Assembly: GCA_022828595.1 (NCBI GenBank)
Contig: JAKGHH010000002.1
Location: forward strand, 81,502,383-81,566,382
Reading direction: 5' to 3'
Length of the DNA stretch: 64,000 bases
DNA from: Nelumbo lutea
Lineage: Eukaryota; Streptophyta; Magnoliopsida; Proteales; Nelumbonaceae
How positions within the stretch are numbered: position 1 is the first letter of the stretch; each line of letters opens with the position of its first letter. The notes beneath the pieces are model-generated. The model worked only from the letters and a program-made list of their open reading frames with translations, made no database searches and was not told the origin of the DNA. A program made the translations under genes and the position numbers. Positions 54,723 to 64,000 of this stretch are shown here, one piece after another.

Positions 54723-56134
54723 TGATGGGAATAAAAATTATCATATTTTTATCCCTAAATATATAGTCTTTTATACTTAATTAGTACTTAATTGGACTCA
54801 TTATTCTTGTATTTCGATTTAAGGCACGAAAGAAGGCATCAAGAGAAAAACAAGGCTAATCGGGTAATTTTGTACAGTTTTGGAACTGCTTACTAATATG
54901 GGAATATCTCTCCCATCCGGAATCTGATTGAGATGATTCAAGATGCCTTGGAAATATAAGGAAGAAATCTACAACTTTCATGTTTTGAGTTTTGATATAT
55001 TATAGCTGCACCAAAGTAAAAATCGGGCCCAAAGTCTGAGCAAATTCGTAGGGAAGCCCAGTTCGCTGCAAAAGTTCAATTCGCAGAGAAGCCTTGCAAC
55101 GGCCCAATTCGTTGAGGAGGCCTAATATGAATGCAAGAATAAGAAACTGCAAAGAGCCCTATCAGATTTAATTTTCTGATCATTTCTAGAAAGATAAAGG
55201 AGATTGAGATTACTAGATAAGAGATAAGGATAGGATTAGATTAGGACTTTCTATTTTTGAGGAATAACTCCAAGAAGGAGCTGGAAACAGCCCCTCCTCC
55301 TAAAGTTATATAAAGGGGGGAAGGACTAGCACCAAGGCATCAATGAATCTCTGGAGCAATCAAGGAGAAATCCTCCAAGCAAGCTTCAGCCTTCAAGAAG
55401 GAAGTCAACAACGTAGAAGGAGAAAAGGAGGAAAGCGACAACAAGGAGAAGACAAGCTCATCGATTTCAACCTCAAGGGCGACATCATGAGTTATTTCTT
55501 ATACCTTGTTTGTTTAAATTCTTTTATCATGAATGAGTTTATTTATAGCTAGGGCTATGGAAAACCTAACCATGACCATGGATTGATTTTTATTTAATTC
55601 AATCAAGTTGTTTTTATTTTCATATTGTCTATGAGTTATTATGCGTAATGCGATTAAGAGTTTCGCCACCTCTTAGTTGATTTGGTTTATGTGGATGAAT
55701 CAGAAGAGGAATTCATATAAGAGACTAAATAATTCATAGTGTGAATTGAATGGTACTTAATAGAAGTAGGTTTGATATATCCTAGGAGGGAATGTTAAAT
55801 AAATTAGGAAAAACTTTAGCTTATGAAAATAACAAATTATCTTGGTTAATTTAATAAATTGATGTTCATTGGAATGGTTAGGTGGACCAATAGTCCTAGC
55901 TCTTTCAATTAGATCGTTGCAAGTTCAGTCATTGATTGCCTTTGTTTTTATCTCTCTTCTTTTTCTATCTTTAATTTTCAGTAGTTCCTATTGTTAGATC
56001 CAAAATTCGGTTGTCCAAATAATTGAGGGAAGCTATAGTTCTAATATTTATTTTGTTAAATCCTCATGTGAATGACATCTTTATACTACTTGATAACTAG
56101 TGCACTTGCTAGGGCTATATAATTATAGCTATCA
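54723..56134 (+). repeat. Solo LTR 3 of the TGAT...TCA family
   Basis: TGATGGGAAT...ATAGCTATCA, 1412 bp, flanked by CGCAT at 54718-54722 and 56135-56139. TATA box TATATAAAGG at about 55306-55315. Removing it and one CGCAT restores the TatB frame direction across the site. It shares AATTGGACTCATTA near 54790 with solo LTR 1. Confidence 0.86.
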
Positions 56135-56139
56135 CGCAT

Positions 56140-56632
56140 CATCTTCTATGAAATAGATGGGGTCTTCGAGTCTGGGTCATTTCGACGGATTCTGCTCCTC
56201 GTTCTCTAGCTCATGAACTGAAGCTCGATCTACTGCCAAAGTGCAGCCTGCAATGATGGACACGCTAGAAATCATGTTGATTACCCCGCGGATCAGCCTT
56301 TCCTCTGGTAACTGCCTTGATGGCTGCTCACTTTGTCTACTACTAGACTCGGGAGCATTTCTTCTTTGATCCCTTTGCCGATCTGTTTGGCGATCTACTT
56401 GGTTCCTGTCTTCTTTTTGTATAAAGTTTTTTAGATATCCGCGACGGATAAACTCCTCGATCTCATCACGGAGATTTCTAGAATTTTCAGTACTGTGATC
56501 GTGGTCTTTGTGAAAATCACAATACACATTCTTGTTTCTGGTGGTGGGGTCCCCCCTGAACCAAGGTGGCCACTTGACATAGGAGGAGTCCTTGATTGCC
56601 ATAAGGATTTTTCCTCACTTCGCGTTGATGGG
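56140..56632 (-). pseudogene. gag: TatB gag C-terminal part
   Basis: The minus strand has an open frame: YCDFHKDHDHSTENSRNLRD, EIEEFIRRGYLKNFIQ (zinc-binding end of gag in C-x2-H form), a highly charged DRQTDRQRDQRRNAPESSSR tract, then VINMISSVSIIAGCTLAVDR leading into protease. The N-terminal side continues, beyond the copia solo LTR, at 59989. Confidence 0.85.
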
Positions 56633-59600
56633 TGAAGGGATGAGAGATCCATCATATGGATGGCCAAACCCTACAGGTAGGTTGGGCGAAATTTCAAAAT
56701 TTTCTCTCTCTCTCATATGGGAATTGATAGCTATGAATATATAACTCTAGCAAGTGTACTAGTTATCAAGTAGTATAAAATATCATTCCCCCGGGGATTT
56801 AACAAAATAAGTATTAGAACCACAATCTTCCCTAATTATCTGGACAACCAAAATTTAGAATTGAGCAAGAACTATTGATAATAAAAGCAAAGGTGATCAC
56901 TAATCGAATCTGCAATTGATGGAATCGCTAGGGCTTTTGGTCCACCTAACCAATGCAATGAATATTGATGGGATCGATTAACCAAAATTATTTGTCATTC
57001 TCATAAGCTGAGGTCTTTCCAATTTTTATTTAATATTCTCTCTCGAGGTATATTAAACCTACGCCCATCAGGTAGTCCTTCGATCTCTCGAGTAGAACTC
57101 TCAAGATGGGAATGCATTAAGTCTAAGAAGACCATGAAATTCATATGAATCATGTATATATATCTCTGTATACTATTCAATTCACACTATGAATTATTCA
57201 GTCGATTATGTGAATTCCTCTCTCGATTCATTCACATAACTCAAATCAATCAGGAGGTGGCCAAGCTCTTGATTGTATTAAGCACAATAATTCATAGACT
57301 ATATGAAAATCACAATCTTGGATAAATCATAAAAATGAAAATATATTCATTAACATGATTAGGCTTTCCTTAGCCCTAGCAAGAAACAAATCATTTCATG
57401 ATAGAAGAATTAAAGCAAATAAAGGGAAAGAAAGAACTCTTGGAATCGCCCATGATGCTGAGATCTCCTCCTCTTGCCGCCACCTTCTTTTTGAATTCTT
57501 GTGCCTTTCTTGACTGATTGCTCCTTTCTTCTTGATTCAATCCCCAAGATTGAGTGATTGTCTGTTCCTAAAGCTGGTCTGCCCCCTCCTTTATATAGCT
57601 TAAAGGGGAGGGGGTGGTCTCGTACTTCCTCTTGAAGTTGATCTTTACAAGAATAGAAAGTCATATCCTAATTCTAATATTATCATTTTATCTAATAAAC
57701 TCAATCACTTTATCTTTCTAAGATTACATCAAGAATTTAGATATGGAAGGACTCTTCTCAGCTTCTTGTTCTTGGATTCGTATTAGACCTCCTCTGCGAA
57801 TTGGGCTTCAGCCAGGCTTTTCTGTAAGTTGGGCTTCAGCTACGGATTGGGCCTTTCTACGAATTTGCCCCGAATTTGGGCCCGGATTTGACTTTGATGT
57901 AGGCCGAATCTGCAAAATCTCAAAACATGAAAGTTATGGATTTTTCTCTTATCTTTCCAGTGGATCTTGAATCAGCCCATTCAGAGTTCAGATACGCGAG
58001 TTAGGCATAGATTACTGAACAATGTCAAAATTGTGAAAAATCATCCAATTTGTCTTTCTTTGCTTCTAATGCCTTCTTTCATGCCCTGAACAGAAATATG
58101 AGTCCAATTAGATGCTAATTTGGTATAAAAGACATAATAATTGGGGATAAAAATATGATAAGTTCTCTCATCAGGAATCAAATTCCCTGTTTTAGAAAAA
58201 CCGCATTTTTCAATGATCAATCTTGAACCAAGTACCAAACCATATCTGAACCAAAATAGTAGAAGAGGGATATACCTGATATGAAGAAACAATATCCTCC
58301 AATGAAGGTGTTCACGCCCAAAGAAATCTCCAAAGGCTGCTCCACTGAAGATGACACAGTGTAGGGTGGAGCGGAATCAACAATGTTATTCCCAAGAACC
58401 GAATCCTTCAACACGAATTCGATGGAGGCTGTGAGCACGACTTCAGACCAGCTTTTCTCCAAAGACTAATATCAACAACTATTCTTGATTGCTCCTACAA
58501 AATTGGAGATTGAACTGGCAGTAGGTGGCAAATGGAGGAGAACACATGGAGAAGGCGGTGCAGTCACACTGTTGTTGTCTTCTCTCTGTGTGATTTAAAA
58601 TCTGATGCGTGTTGGGATGAACTGAATTTTTCTTCCCCCTCCTCCTTTTATAGACTTAAAGATATCAGCTCCTAATCCCATTAGGAGTTTCCTTATTCAA
58701 ATCCTTATTTGAATCTAGACTCTCTTTGAGTGATAAGAGACTCTCTTTAAGTGATACGGATAAATCCTTATCTAATATGCAGATTAGATTAGCTCTCTGA
58801 GTGGATAAGGTAAGACCCTATCCTATCTACTGATCCAAATCCCAGATCCGCCCCTCTTTAATTAGTCCAACTAAACCAATTTGAAATGGGCTTTAGGCCC
58901 AATAAGTCTTATGTGCTTAGCGGCCTTCCAAACTACTACCTAGCTGGGCTTCCTTGTATGGCATGGGACCCAAACATTGATCTACACATCAGCCACATGG
59001 GTTCAGCCCAACCTCTATTACAAGGCCTGGCCGAATTCACTGAAAAGATAGTGAACCCCCTAAAGCCCATCACATAGGCTCCTAATGGGCCCAACACTTA
59101 CACTAAGTGGTCCCTAGGCCAAGCCACCTTATAGAAACCCAGGGACTGTGGGCAGATGCAAGATTATCCCATCAGGTATTACTTTCAATGGTCTTACACT
59201 TAACCTCTCAGTCCATAATGATCAAACACTACCCGACAAGAGAGGACCTTTCCCTCGGCTGCAAGGAACAGTGTTGCACTCTCTGCTCACATGGATCCCG
59301 GGAATTAAAACCTTTTGCAAACATTTTTGAAACCATAATATATATGTATATCTTTATATAAATATATTTTGCAAAACAAATTTCAACGGTTGAAATCAAC
59401 TATCGGCAGTTTAGGTTTCCATCAGAGAGAGTGCATCCCCGATCATTCACTTTGTCCGGCAAAGAGGTTGATCCTGTCACTATGATCACCCACTCAGATG
59501 AATTCTCGAATTGTCCCAACATACCCAGGTTTTGACCCCCTCTAAGGATCTCACTAATTGGCATATCAAAGACAGCCCAATCCGACACCTAGTGCAGCAT

Positions 59601-59988
59601 CATAATCGAGTCTAGGGGTCAAGTGTAACATTCCAGTTTTGTCCATTAATCACCAAAGTCTAGGGCAATACTGGAATTCTGCTACAGTTCAGGGTTTCAA
59701 GAAAACCTACACTACATGCACCTCAGGTCTCACCCTGGTAGCTGAGATAGGCTACCCCAACCAACTTGGCGGCACATCAGTGTTAGCCTTAGTAGGATAA
59801 ATCTTCCTAGACTTATCCAACGGATGTGAACATTCTAAACTAACACAAGTCTCATATGTGTCCAATTTAAGGGTATTACACAGAAACACACCATAATAAC
59901 ATGAATCAAATATGTACTTTATTCATTTACAATAAATGTCATAAGGTACATCATTCTGATTGGAGCTAAGGCCATACACTGTCTAACA
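56633..59988 (-). repeat. Copia solo LTR hosting solo LTR 4
   Basis: Plus-strand TGAAGGGATGAGAG...GTCTAACA, of the Copia-2/4/5 LTR family; about 1.9 kb without the nested element. Flanks ATGGG (56628-56632) and AGGGG (59989-59993) match at 4 of 5 bases, a probable target duplication. Minus-strand promoter CTATAAAAGGAGG at about 58640-58653. No internal copia sequence, so a solo LTR. Confidence 0.85.
56725..58173 (-). repeat. Solo LTR 4 of the TGAT...TCA family
   Basis: Plus-strand TGATAGCTATGAA...TCTCTCATCA, reverse orientation to solo LTR 3, 1449 bp, flanked by GGAAT at 56720-56724 and 58174-58178. Minus-strand TATA box GCTATATAAAGGAGG at about 57588-57602. Nested in the copia solo LTR inside TatB gag. 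Confidence 0.87.
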
Positions 59989-61680
59989 AGGGGTGTGTGG
60001 TTTGTCCTTTCAACCGGCAGAGTTCTAGAATGCTGACCTAACTTATGAGATCATGAAGGAGATCAGCTCACGGACTTGTTTCCTCCCCTGGTCGAGGACT
60101 TGCTCTTTCTTCGTTTGTTGCCACCATTACTTGTGTTGTCACGTTCTCTTTTTCTTTTTTCTTTTTTCTGCCAGATTTTCAGTCTTTTGATTCATCTCCT
60201 CCTCAGTCCCGATGAACTGATCGGCGAGCTTGAGGAATTCGGTGATGTCTTTAGGCTTGTTGGCCATTACATGCCACTTGAACTCCCTATGGGCTATACC
60301 TTTCTTCGTTGTCGTAAGCCTCACTATTGGATCTAGGTCAGGGATCTATAGGCAGGTGTCATTGAAGCGTTTGATATAGCTTCTGATAGACTCCCCTTCT
60401 CTTTGGACTACGTTGAGGAGGCTTTCTTGGGACCTCGGACACTTCTTGCTGGTGATGAAGTGCGAGGTGAATAACTCTACAAACTGTGCCCAATTTCTTA
60501 TTGTTCCTAGCGTAAGGTTCTGGTACCATGTGCGAGCTACTCCTTTGAATGTGGTGGAGAAAGCCACGCACATGCAGGACTCGTCAGCCCCAGCTAGGTG
60601 CATCTGGAACTAGAAGGAATCTACATGGTCATTTGGATCAAAAGATCCATCATGCTTGTCAAGATGAGGCATTTTGAAGTCCTTCGGCATCGGGGTCGCC
60701 AAGAGCTCGGAGGACAGAGGGGATGACCCAGAGAGGAGAGGAGCGGTCTTTGTGGCTGCTAAGCTCACCTCCTTTTTACCCTTTACTTTCTCTGGCTAGC
60801 TGGGCCTGGCGAGCTGGCTATTCTGAGCTGTGGTTCGGCGTGCCTTGCGACACCTTCACTGCTACTTCTTGATCGGCTCTGCATTAGTGTTGCTGACCTC
60901 TGTGTGGTCGGGTACTGTTCAGGCACGGAGTGGCTCTGGATGCTAAGGCTGGCTACCATGGATGGAAGGGCCTCGCCTTCAGTTCGCAGCCAAAACCCCA
61001 AACTAGTTACCTGTGAGTGAACCTTTTCAATGCAAAGACCGAGGTAAGATAGCCCTGGCGAGCTGAGTATCTCCTAATTTGCTTCCAACGTTGCCTTGTG
61101 AAGGGGGCGGAGTGACCTGTCTATCCCTCCTATCGCGGGGTGAGACCTGGCTCCCAAGAGGAAGTGGAACCTATGAAGTCTCACCTCAGTGGGGAGAGTG
61201 AGTGTCCTGCAAACGAGGTAGATTCTGCTGTACTGTGGGGTGTCGGGGTGGAACCAGCTGCTAATTTTGCTACAGTTAAGGAAATTGTTGTTGATACTAT
61301 TGCTAGTAGAACTGATGGAGAACTTGTTGCTGATAATGTTGGAACTGTTAGACCTGTTGCATTTGGACCTGAATGGCCCGCACGCAGTGTACCAGGTCGT
61401 CGAACTGTGATTGCCCGACTCCAGGGGAAACCACAGACGGTTCAGCGAAGGTCACGCCAACTGTAGGAGGTAGTGGCATGTTTACTTGTGTAGTCGCTTG
61501 GGACATGGTCAGCGTCGGGACCCCAGCCGTAGTAAGCGGTATGGTGAACTGACCGATGTAGACATATGGGAACTGAGGCTGCCCCCCAGAGGCATTCATT
61601 TCAATGTTTTATCCGGCATTGCTGGAAGATGCCATGGATTTGAGTTTGTTACTAATGGTAGAAAAGGCTTTTTGTAGCGA
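59989..61680 (-). pseudogene. gag: TatB gag N-terminal and central parts
   Basis: The minus strand has the retrotransposon gag fold: MCVAFSTTFKGVARTWYQNL, TLGTIRNWAQFVELFTSHFI, VVQREGESIRSYIKRFNDTC, then PKDITEFLKLADQFIGTEEE, MNQKTENLAEKRKKKKR. Upstream, about 61600-61350, is the N-terminal part with QFTIPLTTAGVPTLTMSQAT. Many stops. It is interrupted on the C-terminal side by the copia solo LTR. Confidence 0.82.
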
Positions 61681-61700
61681 TTCCCACAGATGGCGTCAAA
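61681..61700 (-). other. TatB primer-binding site
   Basis: The minus strand reads TTTGACGCCATCTGTGGGAA directly after the LTR end TACATCA, close to the TTGGCGCCGTCTGTGGGA Tat signature. Confidence 0.83.
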
Positions 61701-62321
61701 TGATGTAGCACAATCTAGCTGCTCCTTGCTGGAGGTGATCTGGCTTCCAATCAGACGGCGGACTAGGTTGATCTGCAAAAGGAGGATCAGAGAACTCGGG
61801 GTGGCTACCCGGCGAGGTTGCTCCGATGCTTAAGTTAGCAAACTTGTTGCGAGCTGAAATTGCTAAGAATAGTGAGAGCTAGAGAGCAGTGAAATCACAC
61901 GTACCTCGTGCCTCGGGGTTGGAGCCTTTATATAGTTGAGTCCTCGCGGGTTTTGCAGAGCAGTTCCGGGATCCTTGTCACGATGAGATACGTTTCCACG
62001 TTAATTGAGGGATAACGTTGCCAATTGATAAGGCTTATCAATTCCACCCGAACCGGGCGGGGGGAACATAAGGCTTACCATTACAAGGTGTGATCCCGTG
62101 ATGCTTGGAATCAGATTGAAAGATTTTCGGGATCGCCATGAAGTGGTCTGAGTCAATATCCCCGAACTAATGCTCTTTAGTTCCGAACTGGAGTGAATGC
62201 CGAAGTGCCTTAGGACGGAGGTGGTCCTAATGCGACCTTGTACCAAGGTGACCCGTGCCGATGTGGTTTGATTATCCGAGCTCGATCTGTTGCAAACTTG
62301 GTATATCGGGCTGAGCTATCA
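61701..62321 (-). repeat. TatB 5' LTR (outer end uncertain)
   Basis: The inner end is fixed by the primer-binding site. Minus-strand TATA box CTATATAAAGGCTCC at about 61924-61938. The outer end is placed at CTATCA (62321), giving TGAT...ATCA termini, but without a second LTR this is a best guess. Confidence 0.6.
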
Positions 62322-63018
62322 TCTATTAGTCAAGTCATATCCATGTGTCCCCTATTACTAGGTCGGACCAAATCACCAATATTTGATAAAAATGTAAGAG
62401 TTATATATATATATATATATATATAGTTTTCCTTGAATAGTGAGGTGACTAATACACCTAAGGATAGCCAACAATGTTTATAAATACCTACGGCAAATGA
62501 TATGTCAGATGTTGGAGCTACTGAACAAGGAAAACTTTTAGGTTCATTATAAGTGGTCCTAGATATAGGGAGGGTAGGGTCAAAGAAACGTGGAAGTTCA
62601 CTAAATTTTTGACTTTGAGCCTTTCTAAAGGAGAGATAAGAGTTACCGGATATGGTTAAGAAATAAATAATTAATACCACTTACAAGTTATAACCTTTTA
62701 CAATCCAAAATAGCATAAATAGAATAAATTAAAAATTTAGAGTAAACAATGTCTAGACAATAGCTAAATAGAATAAATTAATCAGTTGTTTTGTCTTGTG
62801 TCTCAGTAATATTTTGTTGTCCATCCCTTATCAAATATCAAAAAATCCACCATTGGTTATTTTGTTGCCCATCTAATGACATCAATGGCATCTAGAATTC
62901 TTCATTAGCAATGGCATGTCTTCTTCAAATAATTAATAAATTTTACTAAGTAGAGTTGTTGCTCATGTTTTACTAGGGATAAGAATAATATTTTCATTTT
63001 TGTTTACTATAAATTAAA
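62322..63018. other. Low-copy interval with a (TA)n tract
   Basis: No transposon or gene motif seen. A (TA)n microsatellite is at about 62402-62425. Moderately AT-rich, possibly host intergenic DNA. Confidence 0.5.
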
Positions 63019-63304
63019 AGGCATTTGGCAAGTTTTTCATGTAGTCTTTCAAGCTTTTCAAACCTTAGAAGACCAAAATGTTGTCTTTCTTTTTTTGGCA
63101 ATGAAAGACAATAAGACAAAAAGACCTATGCCCAAAAAAACTCATGAAAACTCAAAATAGCAAAAAATCTAGAAGCATCTGCATTCCTGTCTTTCAACAA
63201 CTAAAATCTTTCATTTAAAGACATGACCCCCAAAAGCTCATCACATCTTTTGGCCATCTAGGCTGTCGAAATATCTTTTTAGAAAGACTTGTCAAATGGC
63301 ACCT
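63019..63304. mobile_element. Probable hAT-like MITE
   Basis: Ends are imperfect inverted repeats: AGGCATTTGGCAAGTTTTTC on the left and, reversed, AGGTGCCATTTGACAAGTCT on the right (one 3-bp indel). Flanks AAATTAAA (63011-63018) and AAATTTAT (63305-63312) match at 6 of 8 bases, the hAT duplication length. 286 bp, A-rich, non-coding. Confidence 0.5.
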
Positions 63305-64000
63305 AAATTTATTTGAATGGATGTTAAAATCAAAATTGACATTTTCCACTTCCATCTAATGAATGATTGATTAAGGCATTGTTTGGTATTGAGGCATTGT
63401 GCGACCGTTTTGAGTCCACGTAGGCGCCACATGGGATTTTTGGGTCTAACGGTTGAAAAACCCATTTGGCTGCACCATTTTTAGAGAAAAACGAAAACAA
63501 ATGGGAATGCGTCGAAACTTATGCAACCCATAACCGCCCGCAACGCAAAAAAAGACGATTCGAGTTGGAGGCTGGTGTTTCTTGAATAGGAGAGTGACAT
63601 GGCACTTACGCGTACAGTGGGAAAACACTATCCAGTGCATCATGATGCATTGTTCCATCCTATGGGCTTTCCTATGGAACCGAGTAAAAGAAAACAAAAC
63701 CTAGCGAAGATTTCGAAACCAGAGGTTGTCGCCGCTCTCAGTTTCAAGTATGCATCTCCCACCTTCTTCTTCCATCTTCCTTCTTCATTTTTTTTTCTTT
63801 TTTTGTTTCCCATTAAAAGCAAAGATTTTTATGGTGAGACATGAAAATAGGACATTATGATTCAAATTTTAAGCTTGGTCGGTCTTTTCCCTACCATATT
63901 CGAACCCAATAGTTTTTCTCCTTATAATAAGTGGCCAAGTATCAAACGGACAAATAGTAATTGCATGCTAGGTGGTAACTTTCATTAGGATCATGCTAGT
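63305..64000. other. Unassigned interval, possibly host DNA
   Basis: No repeat seen elsewhere in the window. A plus-strand frame at 63599-63844 (81 codons) begins with a basic segment (EPSKRKQNLAKISKPEVVAA) then turns into a Phe/Ser run from a T-rich tract. A possible splice donor (AA|GTATGC) is near 63748. There is too little evidence to call a gene; if one starts here it continues past the window. Confidence 0.35.

Larger units (their letters stand above)
53208..62321 (-). mobile_element. TatB: second Tat-type Ty3/gypsy element, 5' part
   Basis: Minus strand: LTR (61701-~62321), primer-binding site (61681-61700), gag, protease and the first part of RT, ending at 53208. The rest of pol and the 3' LTR are absent. 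Two insertions split it: a copia solo LTR (56633-59988) in gag and a TGAT-family solo LTR (54723-56134) in protease. The proteins are clearly different from TatA although of the same clade. Confidence 0.83.

Noticed and set aside
61140..61466. Plus-strand 108-codon open frame
   Set aside because: It lies opposite the TatB gag N-terminal region, has no recognisable domain and no similar frame in TatA.
62402..62425. (TA)n tract as a replication or attachment site
   Set aside because: An ordinary dinucleotide microsatellite with nothing specific around it.
63599..63844. Possible first exon of a host gene
   Set aside because: Only 81 codons, half of them from a T-rich tract, no known domain and no partner exon inside the window; kept only as a remark.

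Overview
This window looks like a nuclear segment of a flowering-plant genome: heterochromatic, intergenic DNA made almost entirely of nested and decayed LTR retrotransposons. The evidence is Ty1/copia and Ty3/gypsy gag-pol remnants on both strands, primer-binding sites of the usual plant types (TGGTATCAGAGCC for copia, TGGCACCGTTACTGG and TTGGCGTCGTCT-like for gypsy), 5-bp target duplications, solo LTRs, MITE-like insertions and AT-rich spacers. The species cannot be named. No rRNA or tRNA gene, CRISPR array, bacterial feature or convincing host protein-coding gene was found. Only the last ~1.7 kb and 18458-19193 are free of recognisable transposon sequence.

Layout. 1-346: Tat-type gypsy protease scrap (-). 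347-4764: Copia-1 (+), internally deleted. 4765-5062 and 13193-13631: one chromovirus gypsy fragment, split by Copia-2. 5068-13187: Copia-2 (-), full length, with both LTRs and a perfect CTAGA target duplication. 13632-18457: Copia-3 (-), another lineage with short LTRs, carrying a MITE-like insert and an Athila-type solo LTR flanked by an exceptional 51/52-bp duplication. 19194-21303 and 27986-28914: Copia-4 (-), interrupted by Athila-1 (21304-27985, -), which has gag and protease but no RT, RNase H or integrase. 28915-~47309: TatA (+), a Tat-clade gypsy element with two RNase H domains and a 3' antisense ORF. It is split by Copia-5 (31296-38167, -, itself carrying a solo LTR) and by another solo LTR (38847-40781). 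~47310-53207: Athila-2 (-), with the same gag-protease-only layout as Athila-1 and a copia solo LTR in it. 53208-~62321: TatB (-), a second Tat element carrying two solo-LTR insertions, one of them hosting a third. 62322-64000: low-copy DNA with a hAT-like MITE.

How the parts relate. No element here could make a working set of proteins: every coding stretch has stops, frameshifts or large deletions. Many stops are explained by C-to-T or G-to-A transitions, as expected of methylated, silenced DNA. Nesting gives relative ages. The chromovirus is older than Copia-2. TatA is older than Copia-5, which is older than the solo LTR at 34769-36309. TatB is older than the copia solo LTR at 56633-59988, which is older than the solo LTR at 56725-58173. 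The most interesting points are the gag-protease-only Athila architecture shared by two copies, the antisense coiled-coil ORF of TatA, a family of four TGAT...TCA solo LTRs with 5-bp duplications, and the 51/52-bp duplication around the solo LTR at 15983-17170.
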